Below are positions 1-7,660 of a stretch of 64,000 bases of DNA, one piece after another. The stretch covers positions 62,001-126,000 of the forward strand of contig NZ_JADBEJ010000005.1 of NCBI RefSeq assembly GCF_014873915.1, read 5' to 3'. Each line of letters starts with the position of its first letter. Position 1 is the stretch's first letter. The notes under the pieces are model-generated. The model saw only the letters and a list, made by a program, of their open reading frames with translations. It did no database searches and had not been told where the DNA came from. Position numbers and translations under genes: made by a program. This stretch comes from Amycolatopsis roodepoortensis. Lineage in GTDB: Bacteria; Actinomycetota; Actinomycetes; Mycobacteriales; Pseudonocardiaceae.

Positions 1-867
1 ATGAAACTCGAAGTCCTGACACCGCGGCAGGTGCTGGACATCAACGCGGTACCGCTGCGCGGCATCGACACCACCGACGGGCTCCGCTTCGGCGCGCTGG
101 AGCGGATGGCCGACATCGCCGGACATCCCGGGGTGTACCCGGCGATCTCCCGTGCGCTGCTGCTCAGCGCCTCCCAGCAGATCCGGAACATGGCCAGCAT
201 CGGCGGAAACCTCATGCAGCGCACGCGCTGCTCGTACTTCCGCGACGTCGCCACGCCGTGCAACCGGCGAGTACCCGGCAGCGGCTGCCCGGCGATCTCC
301 GGCGCCAACCGGATGCACGCCGTGCTGGGCACGAGTGATTCGTGCGTGGCGACCCACGCCAGCGACGTCGCCGTCGCACTGGTCGCCCTCGACGCGCGGC
401 TCCACCTGGTCAGCGAGACCGGGAGCCGCACCGTCGAGCTGGGCTCCTTCTACCGCACGCCCGGCGACACCCCCGAGGTCGAGAACGACCTGCGGCCCGG
501 CGAACTGATCGCCGAGGTCGAGGTACCGCGGCTGGACTGGGCGTCGAACTCCACCTACGTCAAGGTGCGGGACAGGCAGTCCTACGAGTTCGCGCTGTGC
601 TCCGCGGCGGTCGCGCTGCGGGTGGAGGACTCCCGCGTCGTCGACGCCCGGGTCGCGGCCGGTGGAGTGGCCACCGTGCCGTGGCGGCTGCCCGCGGTCG
701 AGGAGGCCTTGCGGGGTGCGCCCGCGACGGTCGCCGCCTTCGAAGAAGCCGCGGCACTCGCCGCCGAGGGCGCGCGTCCGCTGTCCGGGAACGGCTTCAA
801 GCCTTCGTTGCTGCGGCGGACCATCGTCCGCGCGCTGCTCGAACTGAGCGAGGGGAGCCGCTCATGA
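1..867 (+). CDS. paoB: PaoB/YagS-like FAD and [4Fe-4S] subunit of aldehyde oxidoreductase (5' end outside window)
   Basis: This is the FAD-binding middle subunit of a molybdenum hydroxylase of the xanthine dehydrogenase family. The first ATG sits inside what is normally the LVDLMK segment, so the true start is upstream of the window and about 40-50 residues are missing. The segment IRNMASIGGNL marks the FAD domain. Four cysteines (RTRC at 77, TPC at 87, SGC at 96, DSC at 115 in window numbering) match the extra [4Fe-4S] cluster of E. coli PaoB/YagS rather than classical XdhB. The gene overlaps the next by ATGA, so the two are translationally coupled. A 2Fe-2S subunit (PaoA type) is expected upstream. 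The substrate is inferred to be an aldehyde; a purine hydroxylase is the alternative. Confidence 0.85.
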   Translation: MKLEVLTPRQVLDINAVPLRGIDTTDGLRFGALERMADIAGHPGVYPAISRALLLSASQQIRNMASIGGNLMQRTRCSYFRDVATPCNRRVPGSGCPAISGANRMHAVLGTSDSCVATHASDVAVALVALDARLHLVSETGSRTVELGSFYRTPGDTPEVENDLRPGELIAEVEVPRLDWASNSTYVKVRDRQSYEFALCSAAVALRVEDSRVVDARVAAGGVATVPWRLPAVEEALRGAPATVAAFEEAAALAAEGARPLSGNGFKPSLLRRTIVRALLELSEGSRS

Positions 868-3038
868 CCAGCCGGGTGGACGGGCCGCTGAAGGTCACCG
901 GCCGGGCCGAGTACGGGGCGGACCACACCTTCCCCGGACTGGTCCACGGCTATGTCGTGCTCAGCACGATCGCCCATGGCGAGATCGACACGATGGACGT
1001 CACGGCGGCGAAGGGCGCACCCGGCGTGCTCGGCGTGTACACGCCCTTCGATCCGCTGGAGCTGCGCACGCCGGCCACGCCGTTCCTGGGTGAGACCTGG
1101 GTTCCCTTGCAGGACAAGGAAATCACCTACTACGGGCAGCCGATCGGCTTCGTGGTCGCCGAGACCTACGAGCAGGCGCGCGACGCGGCGATGCTGGTCG
1201 AGGTCTCCTACCTGACCCGGCCCGCGCTGACTTCGTTCGAGGAGGGCCTCGCGTCGGCCGAGGACGCACCGGAATCGCGAGGCGTGCCGTCGACCCTGGC
1301 CGTCCTCGCCGAAGGTGTCGAGTCCATCGAGGACGCGCTCGCCGAGAGCCCGGTGGTCGTCGAAGCCACGTACACCACCGCGCCTCAGCACCACGCCGCG
1401 ATGGAACCGCATTCCGCGGTCGCGGTGTGGGGGCCCGACGGCCTGACCGTCTACAGCGGCAACCAGGGTTCCGACATCCAGGCGGCGGAACTCGCGATGG
1501 CGCTGGACATGGAGCCGTCCCAGGTGCACGCGGTGAATCCCTTCGTCGGCGGTGCGTTCGGGGGCAAAGGCCGGACCGCCACCCCGGCGTTCCTCGCCGC
1601 GGCGGCCGCCAAGGTGCTGGGCAAGCCGGTGAAGGCCGTGCTCAGCCGGGAGCAGGTCTTCACCGCGACCGCCGGCCGCGCCGCGACGGTGCAGAAGATC
1701 GCCCTCGGCGCGGAGCACGACGGCACGCTGAACGCGCTGCGGCACGACTCGTGGTGCAGCACGCCCATGGACCGGTCGTTCGTCGAGCCGACGTCACACG
1801 GCACGTCGCGCGAGTGGTACGCCACCCGGAACCTGGCCATCAGCCAGAAGATCGTGCCGCTCAACCTCCCGCCGACCACCTTCATGCGGGCGCCCGGCGA
1901 AGCACCGGGGTCCTTCGCGCTGGAGAGCGCGATCGACGAACTGGCGGTCGCGCTGGGCATGGACCCGATCGAGCTGCGGCAGCGGAACAATTCGACCGCT
2001 CCGCCCGGCAAGGATCTGCAGTGGTCGAGCAAGCACCTCGACGAGTGCTTCCGCGTCGGCGCGGCCAGGTTCGGCTGGGCGGATCGCGCACCCCAGGGGC
2101 GCACGGACGGCGACTGGCTCGTCGGCATGGGCACGGCCACCGCCATGTTCCCCGCCCTGCGGCTCCCGGCCACGGTCGGGATCACCCTGATGCCCGACGA
2201 CACGGCCGTCGTCGCGACCAGCGGGGCGGACCCCGGGACGGGCCTGCTGACCGTGCTTTCCTTGGTGGGCGGGGAGTCTCTGGACATCCCGCCGGATCGG
2301 GTGGTGCCGCGGCTGGGCGACTCCAGCCTCCCGCCCGGAGGCATGTCCGGCGGTTCCACGGCGACCGCGAGCGCGGGCACGGCCATCATGATCGCCGCGG
2401 TCAAGGCGATCGACGAGCTGCTCGCACTGGCGTCCGCTCCCGGCGCGCCGTTCGAAGGCATGGAGGTCGCCTACGCGGACGGTCGCGTGCAGGCCGGGGA
2501 GCGGACGATGACCTTCGGCGAGCTGTTGCGGACACTCGACCGCCCGTCGTTGTCCGTGACCGGTTCTTCGGCGCCCGGCGAGGAGTTGACGAAACATTCG
2601 TTCAGCTCGTTCGGTGCGCAGTTCTGCGAAGTCCGCGTGCACAAGTGGACGCGTGAGATCCGGGTGTCCCGCATGCTCGGGGTGTTCGACGCCGGCCGGA
2701 TCATCAACCCGGTGGCGGCTCGGAGCCAGATCCTCGGCGGCATGATCTGGGGTGTTTCGGCCGCGCTGCACGAGGGGCTGGAGGTCGAGGAGAACGGGCG
2801 GTACGCCAACGGTGATCTCGCGAGCTACCTGATCCCGGTGAACGCGGACATCCCCGAGGTCGACGTCCACTTCGTCGAGTACCCGGACACGCTGCACAAC
2901 TCGGTCGGCGCGAAGGGGCTGGGCGAGATCGGCATCGTCGGGATGGCGGCGGCGGTCGCGAACGCCGTCCACAACGCCACCGGCATCCGGGTCCGGCACA
3001 TTCCCATCCTGATCGAGGATCTTCTCAACGAGGCCTAG
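864..3038 (+). CDS. paoC: PaoC/YagR-like molybdopterin-binding catalytic subunit
   Basis: This 724-residue protein is the molybdenum-cofactor catalytic subunit of an aldehyde oxidoreductase of the xanthine dehydrogenase family. Length (E. coli PaoC is about 732) and the opening RVDGPLKVTGRAEY agree with the family. Residues about 10-110 form the a/b hammerhead domain. GGAFGGKG (about residue 232) and the GAKGLGE motif near the C-terminus (about 690), which carries the catalytic Glu, are the molybdopterin-domain hallmarks. The ATG at 864 overlaps the TGA of the FAD subunit; a longer frame upstream is only open by chance. The gene ends just before a strong hairpin. No chaperone or cofactor-maturation gene follows within the window. 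Confidence 0.88.
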   Translation: MTSRVDGPLKVTGRAEYGADHTFPGLVHGYVVLSTIAHGEIDTMDVTAAKGAPGVLGVYTPFDPLELRTPATPFLGETWVPLQDKEITYYGQPIGFVVAETYEQARDAAMLVEVSYLTRPALTSFEEGLASAEDAPESRGVPSTLAVLAEGVESIEDALAESPVVVEATYTTAPQHHAAMEPHSAVAVWGPDGLTVYSGNQGSDIQAAELAMALDMEPSQVHAVNPFVGGAFGGKGRTATPAFLAAAAAKVLGKPVKAVLSREQVFTATAGRAATVQKIALGAEHDGTLNALRHDSWCSTPMDRSFVEPTSHGTSREWYATRNLAISQKIVPLNLPPTTFMRAPGEAPGSFALESAIDELAVALGMDPIELRQRNNSTAPPGKDLQWSSKHLDECFRVGAARFGWADRAPQGRTDGDWLVGMGTATAMFPALRLPATVGITLMPDDTAVVATSGADPGTGLLTVLSLVGGESLDIPPDRVVPRLGDSSLPPGGMSGGSTATASAGTAIMIAAVKAIDELLALASAPGAPFEGMEVAYADGRVQAGERTMTFGELLRTLDRPSLSVTGSSAPGEELTKHSFSSFGAQFCEVRVHKWTREIRVSRMLGVFDAGRIINPVAARSQILGGMIWGVSAALHEGLEVEENGRYANGDLASYLIPVNADIPEVDVHFVEYPDTLHNSVGAKGLGEIGIVGMAAAVANAVHNATGIRVRHIPILIEDLLNEA

Positions 3039-3040
3039 GA

Positions 3041-3085
3041 GATCGTGGAGATTCGGGACACATGCCGTCCCGAATCTCCACGATC
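3041..3085 (+). terminator. 19-bp perfect hairpin after paoC
   Basis: Bases 3041-3059 are the exact reverse complement of 3067-3085, with a 7-nt loop, starting 2 nt after the paoC stop. There is no downstream T-tract, as is usual for actinomycete terminators. It probably ends the oxidoreductase transcript. Confidence 0.7.
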
Positions 3086-3112
3086 GCACCCGCCGTGCGG
3101 CATCATGCCGGC

Positions 3113-3343
3113 ATGAGCGGCTTCGGAAAGTGGAATCTCGGCATCGGCGCCGTCCTGATGGGCGCGGCCGTGCTGTGTTCCGTGCTGGACCTGATCTCCG
3201 CCGCGGTGATCACCGGCATCCTCGGCCTGCTCGGTCTGTGCGTCGCGGGGTACGACCTGATCGACGGCTGGTCGGAACGCGCCGACCTGCGCCGCCGGGA
3301 GGCTCGCGTCCTCCGCGAACGTGAAGGTCGCCAAGACCGCTGA
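3113..3343 (+). CDS. small two-helix membrane protein
   Basis: The 76-residue protein starting MSGFGKWN has two hydrophobic segments (about residues 8-28 and 31-50) followed by a highly charged Arg/Glu tail (ERADLRRREARVLRERE). The frame is open further upstream, but those codons lie inside the hairpin that ends the previous operon, so the ATG at 3113 is preferred. I do not recognise a named family. It looks like a stand-alone inner-membrane protein with a cytoplasmic charged helix. Confidence 0.5.
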   Translation: MSGFGKWNLGIGAVLMGAAVLCSVLDLISAAVITGILGLLGLCVAGYDLIDGWSERADLRRREARVLREREGRQDR

Positions 3344-3417
3344 AGTGCCGCTACCGGGGCCCGCCCAGGCAGGTTCGAGCGAGCAGACTGCTCGTCTCCT
3401 CGGCGCCGTCACATCGG

Positions 3418-3861
3418 TCATGTCCGCGGTATCTGGGCGGCCGCGCCGTAGCCGTCCGGGGACGACACCGCCACCGGAATCGCCGTCGGCCGGTCGAACG
3501 TCCGGGTCCAGACCGAGTCGATCCACTCGGCGACCGTGCCCACGATGACGTCCGCCGACATCCCGCGCGGGAGTGGCGGCACGTCGGGCTCCCAGCCGGT
3601 TTCGTGATGGACGACGCCGAACAAGTGACGTTGGTCGTCGATCGGCTTGTTGAGGACGTAGGAATCCGGGCCGTCGAACCGGGCCCAGACGTCGAAGGTA
3701 CCCTCGCCGTCCTGGTCGGGGAAGACCTCGATCTCTAGGCTCTCGACGTTGTCACCGATCGCCTCGACTATCGTCCTCAGCCGCGTGGCGACGTCCTCGG
3801 AACGCGTGTCGAGGACGTCGCCAAGCCGGCGGCGGTACTCGTCTTGGTCCACACAGGACAA
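3418..3861 (-). CDS. hypothetical protein, possibly DUF6389-like
   Basis: The protein has 147 residues from a TTG start; an in-frame GTG three codons later is an alternative. It is acidic and soluble with no membrane segment. The pattern DQDGEGTFDVWARFDGPDS followed by HLFGV and WEPDVPPLP resembles actinomycete proteins grouped as DUF6389, but I am recalling the family from memory and cannot confirm it. It lies just downstream, on the same strand, of the GreA/GreB-like gene (22-nt gap), so the two may be co-transcribed. No function can be assigned. Confidence 0.6.
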   Translation of the reverse strand: MSCVDQDEYRRRLGDVLDTRSEDVATRLRTIVEAIGDNVESLEIEVFPDQDGEGTFDVWARFDGPDSYVLNKPIDDQRHLFGVVHHETGWEPDVPPLPRGMSADVIVGTVAEWIDSVWTRTFDRPTAIPVAVSSPDGYGAAAQIPRT

Positions 3862-3883
3862 TCTACGGAAGCGAGGACGAGCG

Positions 3884-4330
3884 TCAGTGCGCGGATTCCC
3901 GATGGCGCCCGTAGGGCTTGGCGTCGAGAAGGGTGACGCGCACGGCCCCGCCGCTGGGTACGCGGTACTCCCGCCTGTCGCCGGGTTGCGCGCCGTGGAG
4001 CGCGCGGCCGAGCGGCGAATCGGGGGAGTAGACCTCGAGTTCGCCGTGGCCTGCCTCGTCCCGCGTGCCGAGCAGGAAGGTCTCGGTGTCGCCGTCGTCG
4101 TACCGGATGGTGAGCACCATGCCGGGCTCGGCGATCCCGTCGTCGGGAGGATCCTGCCCGACGACGGCGCCGCGCAGCATGTCCTCGATCTGCCGGATCC
4201 GTGCCTGCCGGTGGGTCTTGTGCGCGAATTCGTCGTCGCCGTACCGGTCGTCGGTGCCGGGGCGGCGCAACGTCGCGAGCTCGCGCACCAGCCGCTCGTG
4301 CGCTTCCTTGGTCAGCCAAGGGCCTGACAT
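3884..4330 (-). CDS. GreA/GreB-family transcription elongation factor
   Basis: This 148-residue protein has the Gre layout: an N-terminal helical region (LTKEAHERLVRELATLR, then KTHRQARIRQIEDML) that would form the coiled coil entering the RNA polymerase secondary channel, and a C-terminal FKBP-like domain (MVLTIRYDDGDTETFLLG, then YSPDSPLGRALHGAQPGD). Known Gre factors rescue backtracked polymerase by stimulating transcript cleavage through two acidic residues at the coiled-coil tip. The tip here is shorter and more divergent than in housekeeping GreA, so it is probably a specialised paralogue. It is transcribed away from the terminator at 4358-4398. Confidence 0.8.
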   Translation of the reverse strand: MSGPWLTKEAHERLVRELATLRRPGTDDRYGDDEFAHKTHRQARIRQIEDMLRGAVVGQDPPDDGIAEPGMVLTIRYDDGDTETFLLGTRDEAGHGELEVYSPDSPLGRALHGAQPGDRREYRVPSGGAVRVTLLDAKPYGRHRESAH

Positions 4331-4357
4331 GGTGGTGATCGCCTTTCGGTGGGTACG

Positions 4358-4398
4358 TCTGTGGGGGCCGGGCGCGGAAAGGACCCAGCCCCCACAGA
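4358..4398 (-). terminator. 11-bp GC-rich hairpin between dadA operon and Gre-like gene
   Basis: TCTGTGGGGGC (4358-4368) pairs with GCCCCCACAGA (4388-4398) across a 19-nt loop. It lies 23 nt after the stop of the 56-aa gene on the minus strand and upstream of the Gre-like gene, so it fits as the terminator of the dadA unit. Confidence 0.6.
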
Positions 4399-4420
4399 CC
4401 TTCGATGAGTCCCGCTTCGG

Positions 4421-4591
4421 TCAGCGGGTCTCGGGTTCACGAGACCGCCGCTGGAAGGCGCCCGCGTCGGTGGCGAATCCGATCGCGGCCTTCAACAGCA
4501 GGTCCTTCTCCGCGCGCAGCAGCGCGTTCTCGGCGCGGAGCCGGTCCACTTCGGACTGTTCGTCGGCCGGCGTTCCGTTGTCCGGAGCCAT
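4421..4591 (-). CDS. 56-residue coiled-coil protein coupled to dadA
   Basis: The frame MAPDNGTPADEQ.. starts at an ATG that overlaps the dadA stop (ATGA). Residues about 14-35 (VDRLRAENALLRAEKDLLLK) form an obvious leucine-zipper heptad. The segment resembles the tail of IS3-family OrfA transposases, but no HTH, OrfB or inverted repeats accompany it, so it is not treated as an insertion sequence. Translational coupling suggests it is a real small gene, perhaps an accessory or regulatory peptide. Confidence 0.5.
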   Translation of the reverse strand: MAPDNGTPADEQSEVDRLRAENALLRAEKDLLLKAAIGFATDAGAFQRRSREPETR

Positions 4592-5853
4592 CAGCGAAGG
4601 GGGTCGAAGGGACGCAGGGCCTCCGGCTGCTTGCAGGTGGTGATGTGCTCGGCCAGTAGCCGTCCGGTGATCGGGCCGTGGGTCAGCCCCCACATCCCGT
4701 GCCCGCCCGCCACGTAGAGCCCGGGGGTGCTCGTCGCGCCGATCACGTGCCGCCCGTCGGTGGTGACCGGACGGGAGCCGACCCACTCGTCGGTGCGCCG
4801 CTCCCAGTCCAGTCCGGTGAGGAAGGGTCGCGCCGACGCGATGATCGACGCGATCCGGGCCGGATCCAGTGGTGCGTCCGGCTTCCGGAACTCCATCGTC
4901 CCGGCCACGCGGAGACCGCCCCGATACGGCGTGCACGCCACGCGGATGTCCGGCAGGTACAGCGGGCCCGGCACCGGGCGGTCGGTCGGCACGGTGAAGG
5001 AGTAGCCGCGTCCAGCGCGGACAGGGACCTTGACTCCCCACTTCCGGCCCAGATCACCCAGCCAGGCCCCGGTCGCCAGCACGACCGCGTTGGCGTTCAC
5101 CGTCTGGCCCGTCGTCGAGCGCACGCTCAGCGCGTGGCGGTACGCCCGCAGCGAAGCGACCTCGAATTTGTGGCGGATGGTGCCGCCCCGGCCGACCACC
5201 GCACGCGCCAGCGACTCGACGAACCGGCCCGGGTCCACGTAGCGCTGCCCGTCGATCCGGACGGCGGCGCCGAGCCGGGACGTGGCCTGGGGAAACCGGT
5301 CGGCCAGTTCGGCCGCAGTGAGCCGTGTCCAGGAGATGTCCTGCCCGGTCTCACCGATGTGCCGCAGTTCGGTGATCAGGCCCGCGGCCTGGTCCGCGGT
5401 CTCGAACGCCGCGGTGATCGGCGCTTCGATGGTCGGCGCGTCCACCCCGTTCGCGGTGAGGACGTCGAAGGCTTCCAGGCACTCGTCGTTCAGGGGCGAG
5501 TTCGCCTCGACGGCGCGGGTCCACGAGCGTCCGGTGCAGTTCGCGGCGAACCGGGCGAGGAACGACCACAGCCGCGGATCGGGGGACGGCGGGACGTGCA
5601 GCGGGGCCTGCCGGTCCAGCAGGGTCCGCAGTCCGTAGCGCAGGACGCCGGGTTCGTTGAGCGGGATCGCGAGGCCGGGGGAGAGCCAGCCGGCATTGCC
5701 CCACGACGCGCCCGCCGCGATGCCTTCGCGATCGAGCACGGTGACTCCGACGCCGCGTTCCTGCAGGAACCACGCGGTCGACAGGCCGACCACGCCGGCT
5801 CCGATCACGATCGCCGAACGCGGGCCGCCGTCGATCCGGTCGAGCTCGCCCAT
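4591..5853 (-). CDS. dadA: FAD-dependent D-amino acid dehydrogenase (DadA-like)
   Basis: The 420-residue flavoenzyme oxidatively deaminates D-amino acids to 2-oxo acids, passing electrons to the respiratory chain. The N-terminal dinucleotide fold AIVIGAGVVGLSTAWFLQER binds FAD, and the C-terminal VAGGHGMWGLTHGP closes the FAD site; between them lies the DAO substrate domain. The ATG at 5853 is chosen because GGAGG lies 6 nt upstream; the frame is open a further 27 codons but that extension is proline- and arginine-rich and unlike the family. The PucR regulator is 109 nt upstream on the same strand and is a likely controller. The substrate could be another secondary amine such as glycine or sarcosine. 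Confidence 0.85.
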   Translation of the reverse strand: MGELDRIDGGPRSAIVIGAGVVGLSTAWFLQERGVGVTVLDREGIAAGASWGNAGWLSPGLAIPLNEPGVLRYGLRTLLDRQAPLHVPPSPDPRLWSFLARFAANCTGRSWTRAVEANSPLNDECLEAFDVLTANGVDAPTIEAPITAAFETADQAAGLITELRHIGETGQDISWTRLTAAELADRFPQATSRLGAAVRIDGQRYVDPGRFVESLARAVVGRGGTIRHKFEVASLRAYRHALSVRSTTGQTVNANAVVLATGAWLGDLGRKWGVKVPVRAGRGYSFTVPTDRPVPGPLYLPDIRVACTPYRGGLRVAGTMEFRKPDAPLDPARIASIIASARPFLTGLDWERRTDEWVGSRPVTTDGRHVIGATSTPGLYVAGGHGMWGLTHGPITGRLLAEHITTCKQPEALRPFDPLR

Positions 5854-5962
5854 GAATTCCTCCGCTGCACGAGTGGTGCTGTCGCGGTCAGGATGGCTCG
5901 GATCCGGGCGGTGGAGATTGTCCGGTTCCGACAATCCGGGCGGGCCGGTTTGGCCGGAACGG

Positions 5963-7486
5963 TCAAGGGGCCGGTTCGGACACGGCCAGTTCGATGATCA
6001 TCGCCAGCCGTTTCGCGGGCTGATCGAGGCGGAGTTCGGTCACTTCAGCCATCTTCCGGAGCCGGTAGCGGATCGTGTTGGGATGCACTTCCAGCCGCTC
6101 GGCGGCCTCGGCGAGATCCCCCTGCGCTTCGAGCCAGGCGCGCAGCGTCGCGACGTAGCTGGTGGCGTTGGCGCTGTCGTGCCGCCGCAGCTCGGTGATC
6201 GGCCCGCGCGCGGGTGCCCTGCCGGACGCCGCGGCGGCCCGCAGCCGTTGCACGAGGATGTCGTCCCAGGCCTCGTCGTAGGCGATCGCGGATTCCGTGC
6301 CCGGCCGTACGGCGTGCAACGCGAGACATTCGTCGGCTTCCAGCCTGCTGGCGGGCAGTTCCGCCGAGGCCGCACCCGCGCCGATCCCGGCCAGCATCGT
6401 CACCTGCCTGGGCAGCGCCTCGCGGATCGAACGCACCCATGCCCTGGCCGCCTCGACGTCGTCCCCCGGCAGGACCGTGTAGACGGTGTTGCTGAACAGC
6501 GTGCTGCGGCCCGGCCGTGACCAGCCGAAACCGGTCGTCGCCCGCTCGAACGCGAGCAGGAGCGCGGCGTGGCGCTCGTCGCCGATATGGGCCTGGAGCG
6601 CGATCACCCGGAACCGGCCGGGAGGCAGGCCGAGCCTGCTGAGCACGGCGGCCGCGTCGGGCGTTCCCTCCACCAGCCGGATCACGAGATCGGATTCGAC
6701 CTGCCGCTCCAGGTCCGCGCTCGCCCGGGAGCGCAGGAGGTGCAGGCCGACCGTGCGCGAACTGTCCCGCAGGACCGCTCGCCTGGCGTCGGTCAGCGGC
6801 CGGTCGCATTCCACCCAGATCGAGCCCAGCAGCTCCCGGCCCGCGCGGACGGCGACCACCATGCGCCCGGTCAGCCCGTGCTCGGGATCGGCGTCGACGA
6901 ACAAGGGCTCGTCGGATTCCGCGAGATGCGCGAACACGCCTCGCCGTTCGAACAGCTCGCGGACCGGTTCCGGGACACGCCTGCCGAGGATCGTCTCCAG
7001 CCGTGCCCGGTCGGCCAGGTGCTGACGGCTGGAGTAGGCGAGGACCCGGGAGAGCCGGTCCTCGATGGTCACCGCGCTGCCGAGCGCGTCCGCCAGGCTG
7101 TCGGCCAGCGCGAACAGGTCGGTCGGACCGCGGCCGGACTCGGTCTCGCGGCCTTCCAGGACGAGCCCGTAGACGACGCCCGCGAGCTGGCCCCAGGACA
7201 CGTCCGGGTCCACCAGCAGCACGGCGACGGCGTCGCTCTCGGCGCGTTCGTCCGGCGCCGATCCGCGGACGAGGACGACCGAGGCGTGCGCCGCGACGGC
7301 CAGGTCGACGGCCGTCGCGATCGAGTCCGTCCCGACGGCGAGGAAGACGTCGCCGCGCAGGTCGCGGGGGTCCGCGGCGTCGTGCATCACCACATCGCGC
7401 AAGGCCACCTCGCGCGACACCGGGCAGCACCACAGCCGCGCCCCGTATCCACCGAGGACGTTCACGAGCCGATCCAGCGTCACCAT
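5963..7486 (-). CDS. PucR-family transcriptional regulator
   Basis: The 507-residue protein has the PucR/CdaR architecture: an N-terminal PucR sensory domain (about 1-120, starting MVTLDRLVNVLGG), a central GGDEF-like region, and a C-terminal helix-turn-helix (GDLAEAAERLEVHPNTIRYR and following, about 450-500). Family members activate purine, D-amino acid or polyamine catabolism in response to nitrogen status. A GTG 15 codons upstream (7531) is possible, but the Met at 7486 matches the usual family start. It precedes dadA on the same strand; the molybdenum hydroxylase at the left edge is another possible target by analogy with purine regulons. Confidence 0.85.
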   Translation of the reverse strand: MVTLDRLVNVLGGYGARLWCCPVSREVALRDVVMHDAADPRDLRGDVFLAVGTDSIATAVDLAVAAHASVVLVRGSAPDERAESDAVAVLLVDPDVSWGQLAGVVYGLVLEGRETESGRGPTDLFALADSLADALGSAVTIEDRLSRVLAYSSRQHLADRARLETILGRRVPEPVRELFERRGVFAHLAESDEPLFVDADPEHGLTGRMVVAVRAGRELLGSIWVECDRPLTDARRAVLRDSSRTVGLHLLRSRASADLERQVESDLVIRLVEGTPDAAAVLSRLGLPPGRFRVIALQAHIGDERHAALLLAFERATTGFGWSRPGRSTLFSNTVYTVLPGDDVEAARAWVRSIREALPRQVTMLAGIGAGAASAELPASRLEADECLALHAVRPGTESAIAYDEAWDDILVQRLRAAAASGRAPARGPITELRRHDSANATSYVATLRAWLEAQGDLAEAAERLEVHPNTIRYRLRKMAEVTELRLDQPAKRLAMIIELAVSEPAP

Positions 7487-7570
7487 GGCCGCGACCCTGC
7501 CATCAAATGGTGCCGGACACGACGCGTTCACCCGTTGACTGTGAGTTTAAGAACCTTTTACACTGCGATC

Positions 7571-7589
7571 GTTAGGAAACTTACTTAAC
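7571..7589 (+). promoter_or_regulatory. AT-rich promoter region with imperfect dyad upstream of phosphoesterase 1
   Basis: The 7550-7590 stretch is unusually AT-rich. It contains GTTAGGAAACTTACTTAAC, an imperfect inverted repeat. Similar GTTAGGAAA-type dyads precede secreted-enzyme genes in streptomycetes, from memory. It sits about 70 nt before the ATG at 7661 and is a candidate promoter/operator only. Confidence 0.3.
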
Positions 7590-7660
7590 TAAAGCGACTC
7601 CGGCCGACCCTCGCCGCTCACCGCCGGTACTCGCCGACTCCGCAACGTCGAGGAGTTCGC

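Noticed and set aside
4421..4591. IS3 insertion sequence
   Set aside because: Only a leucine-zipper resemblance; no HTH, DDE transposase or terminal inverted repeats nearby.
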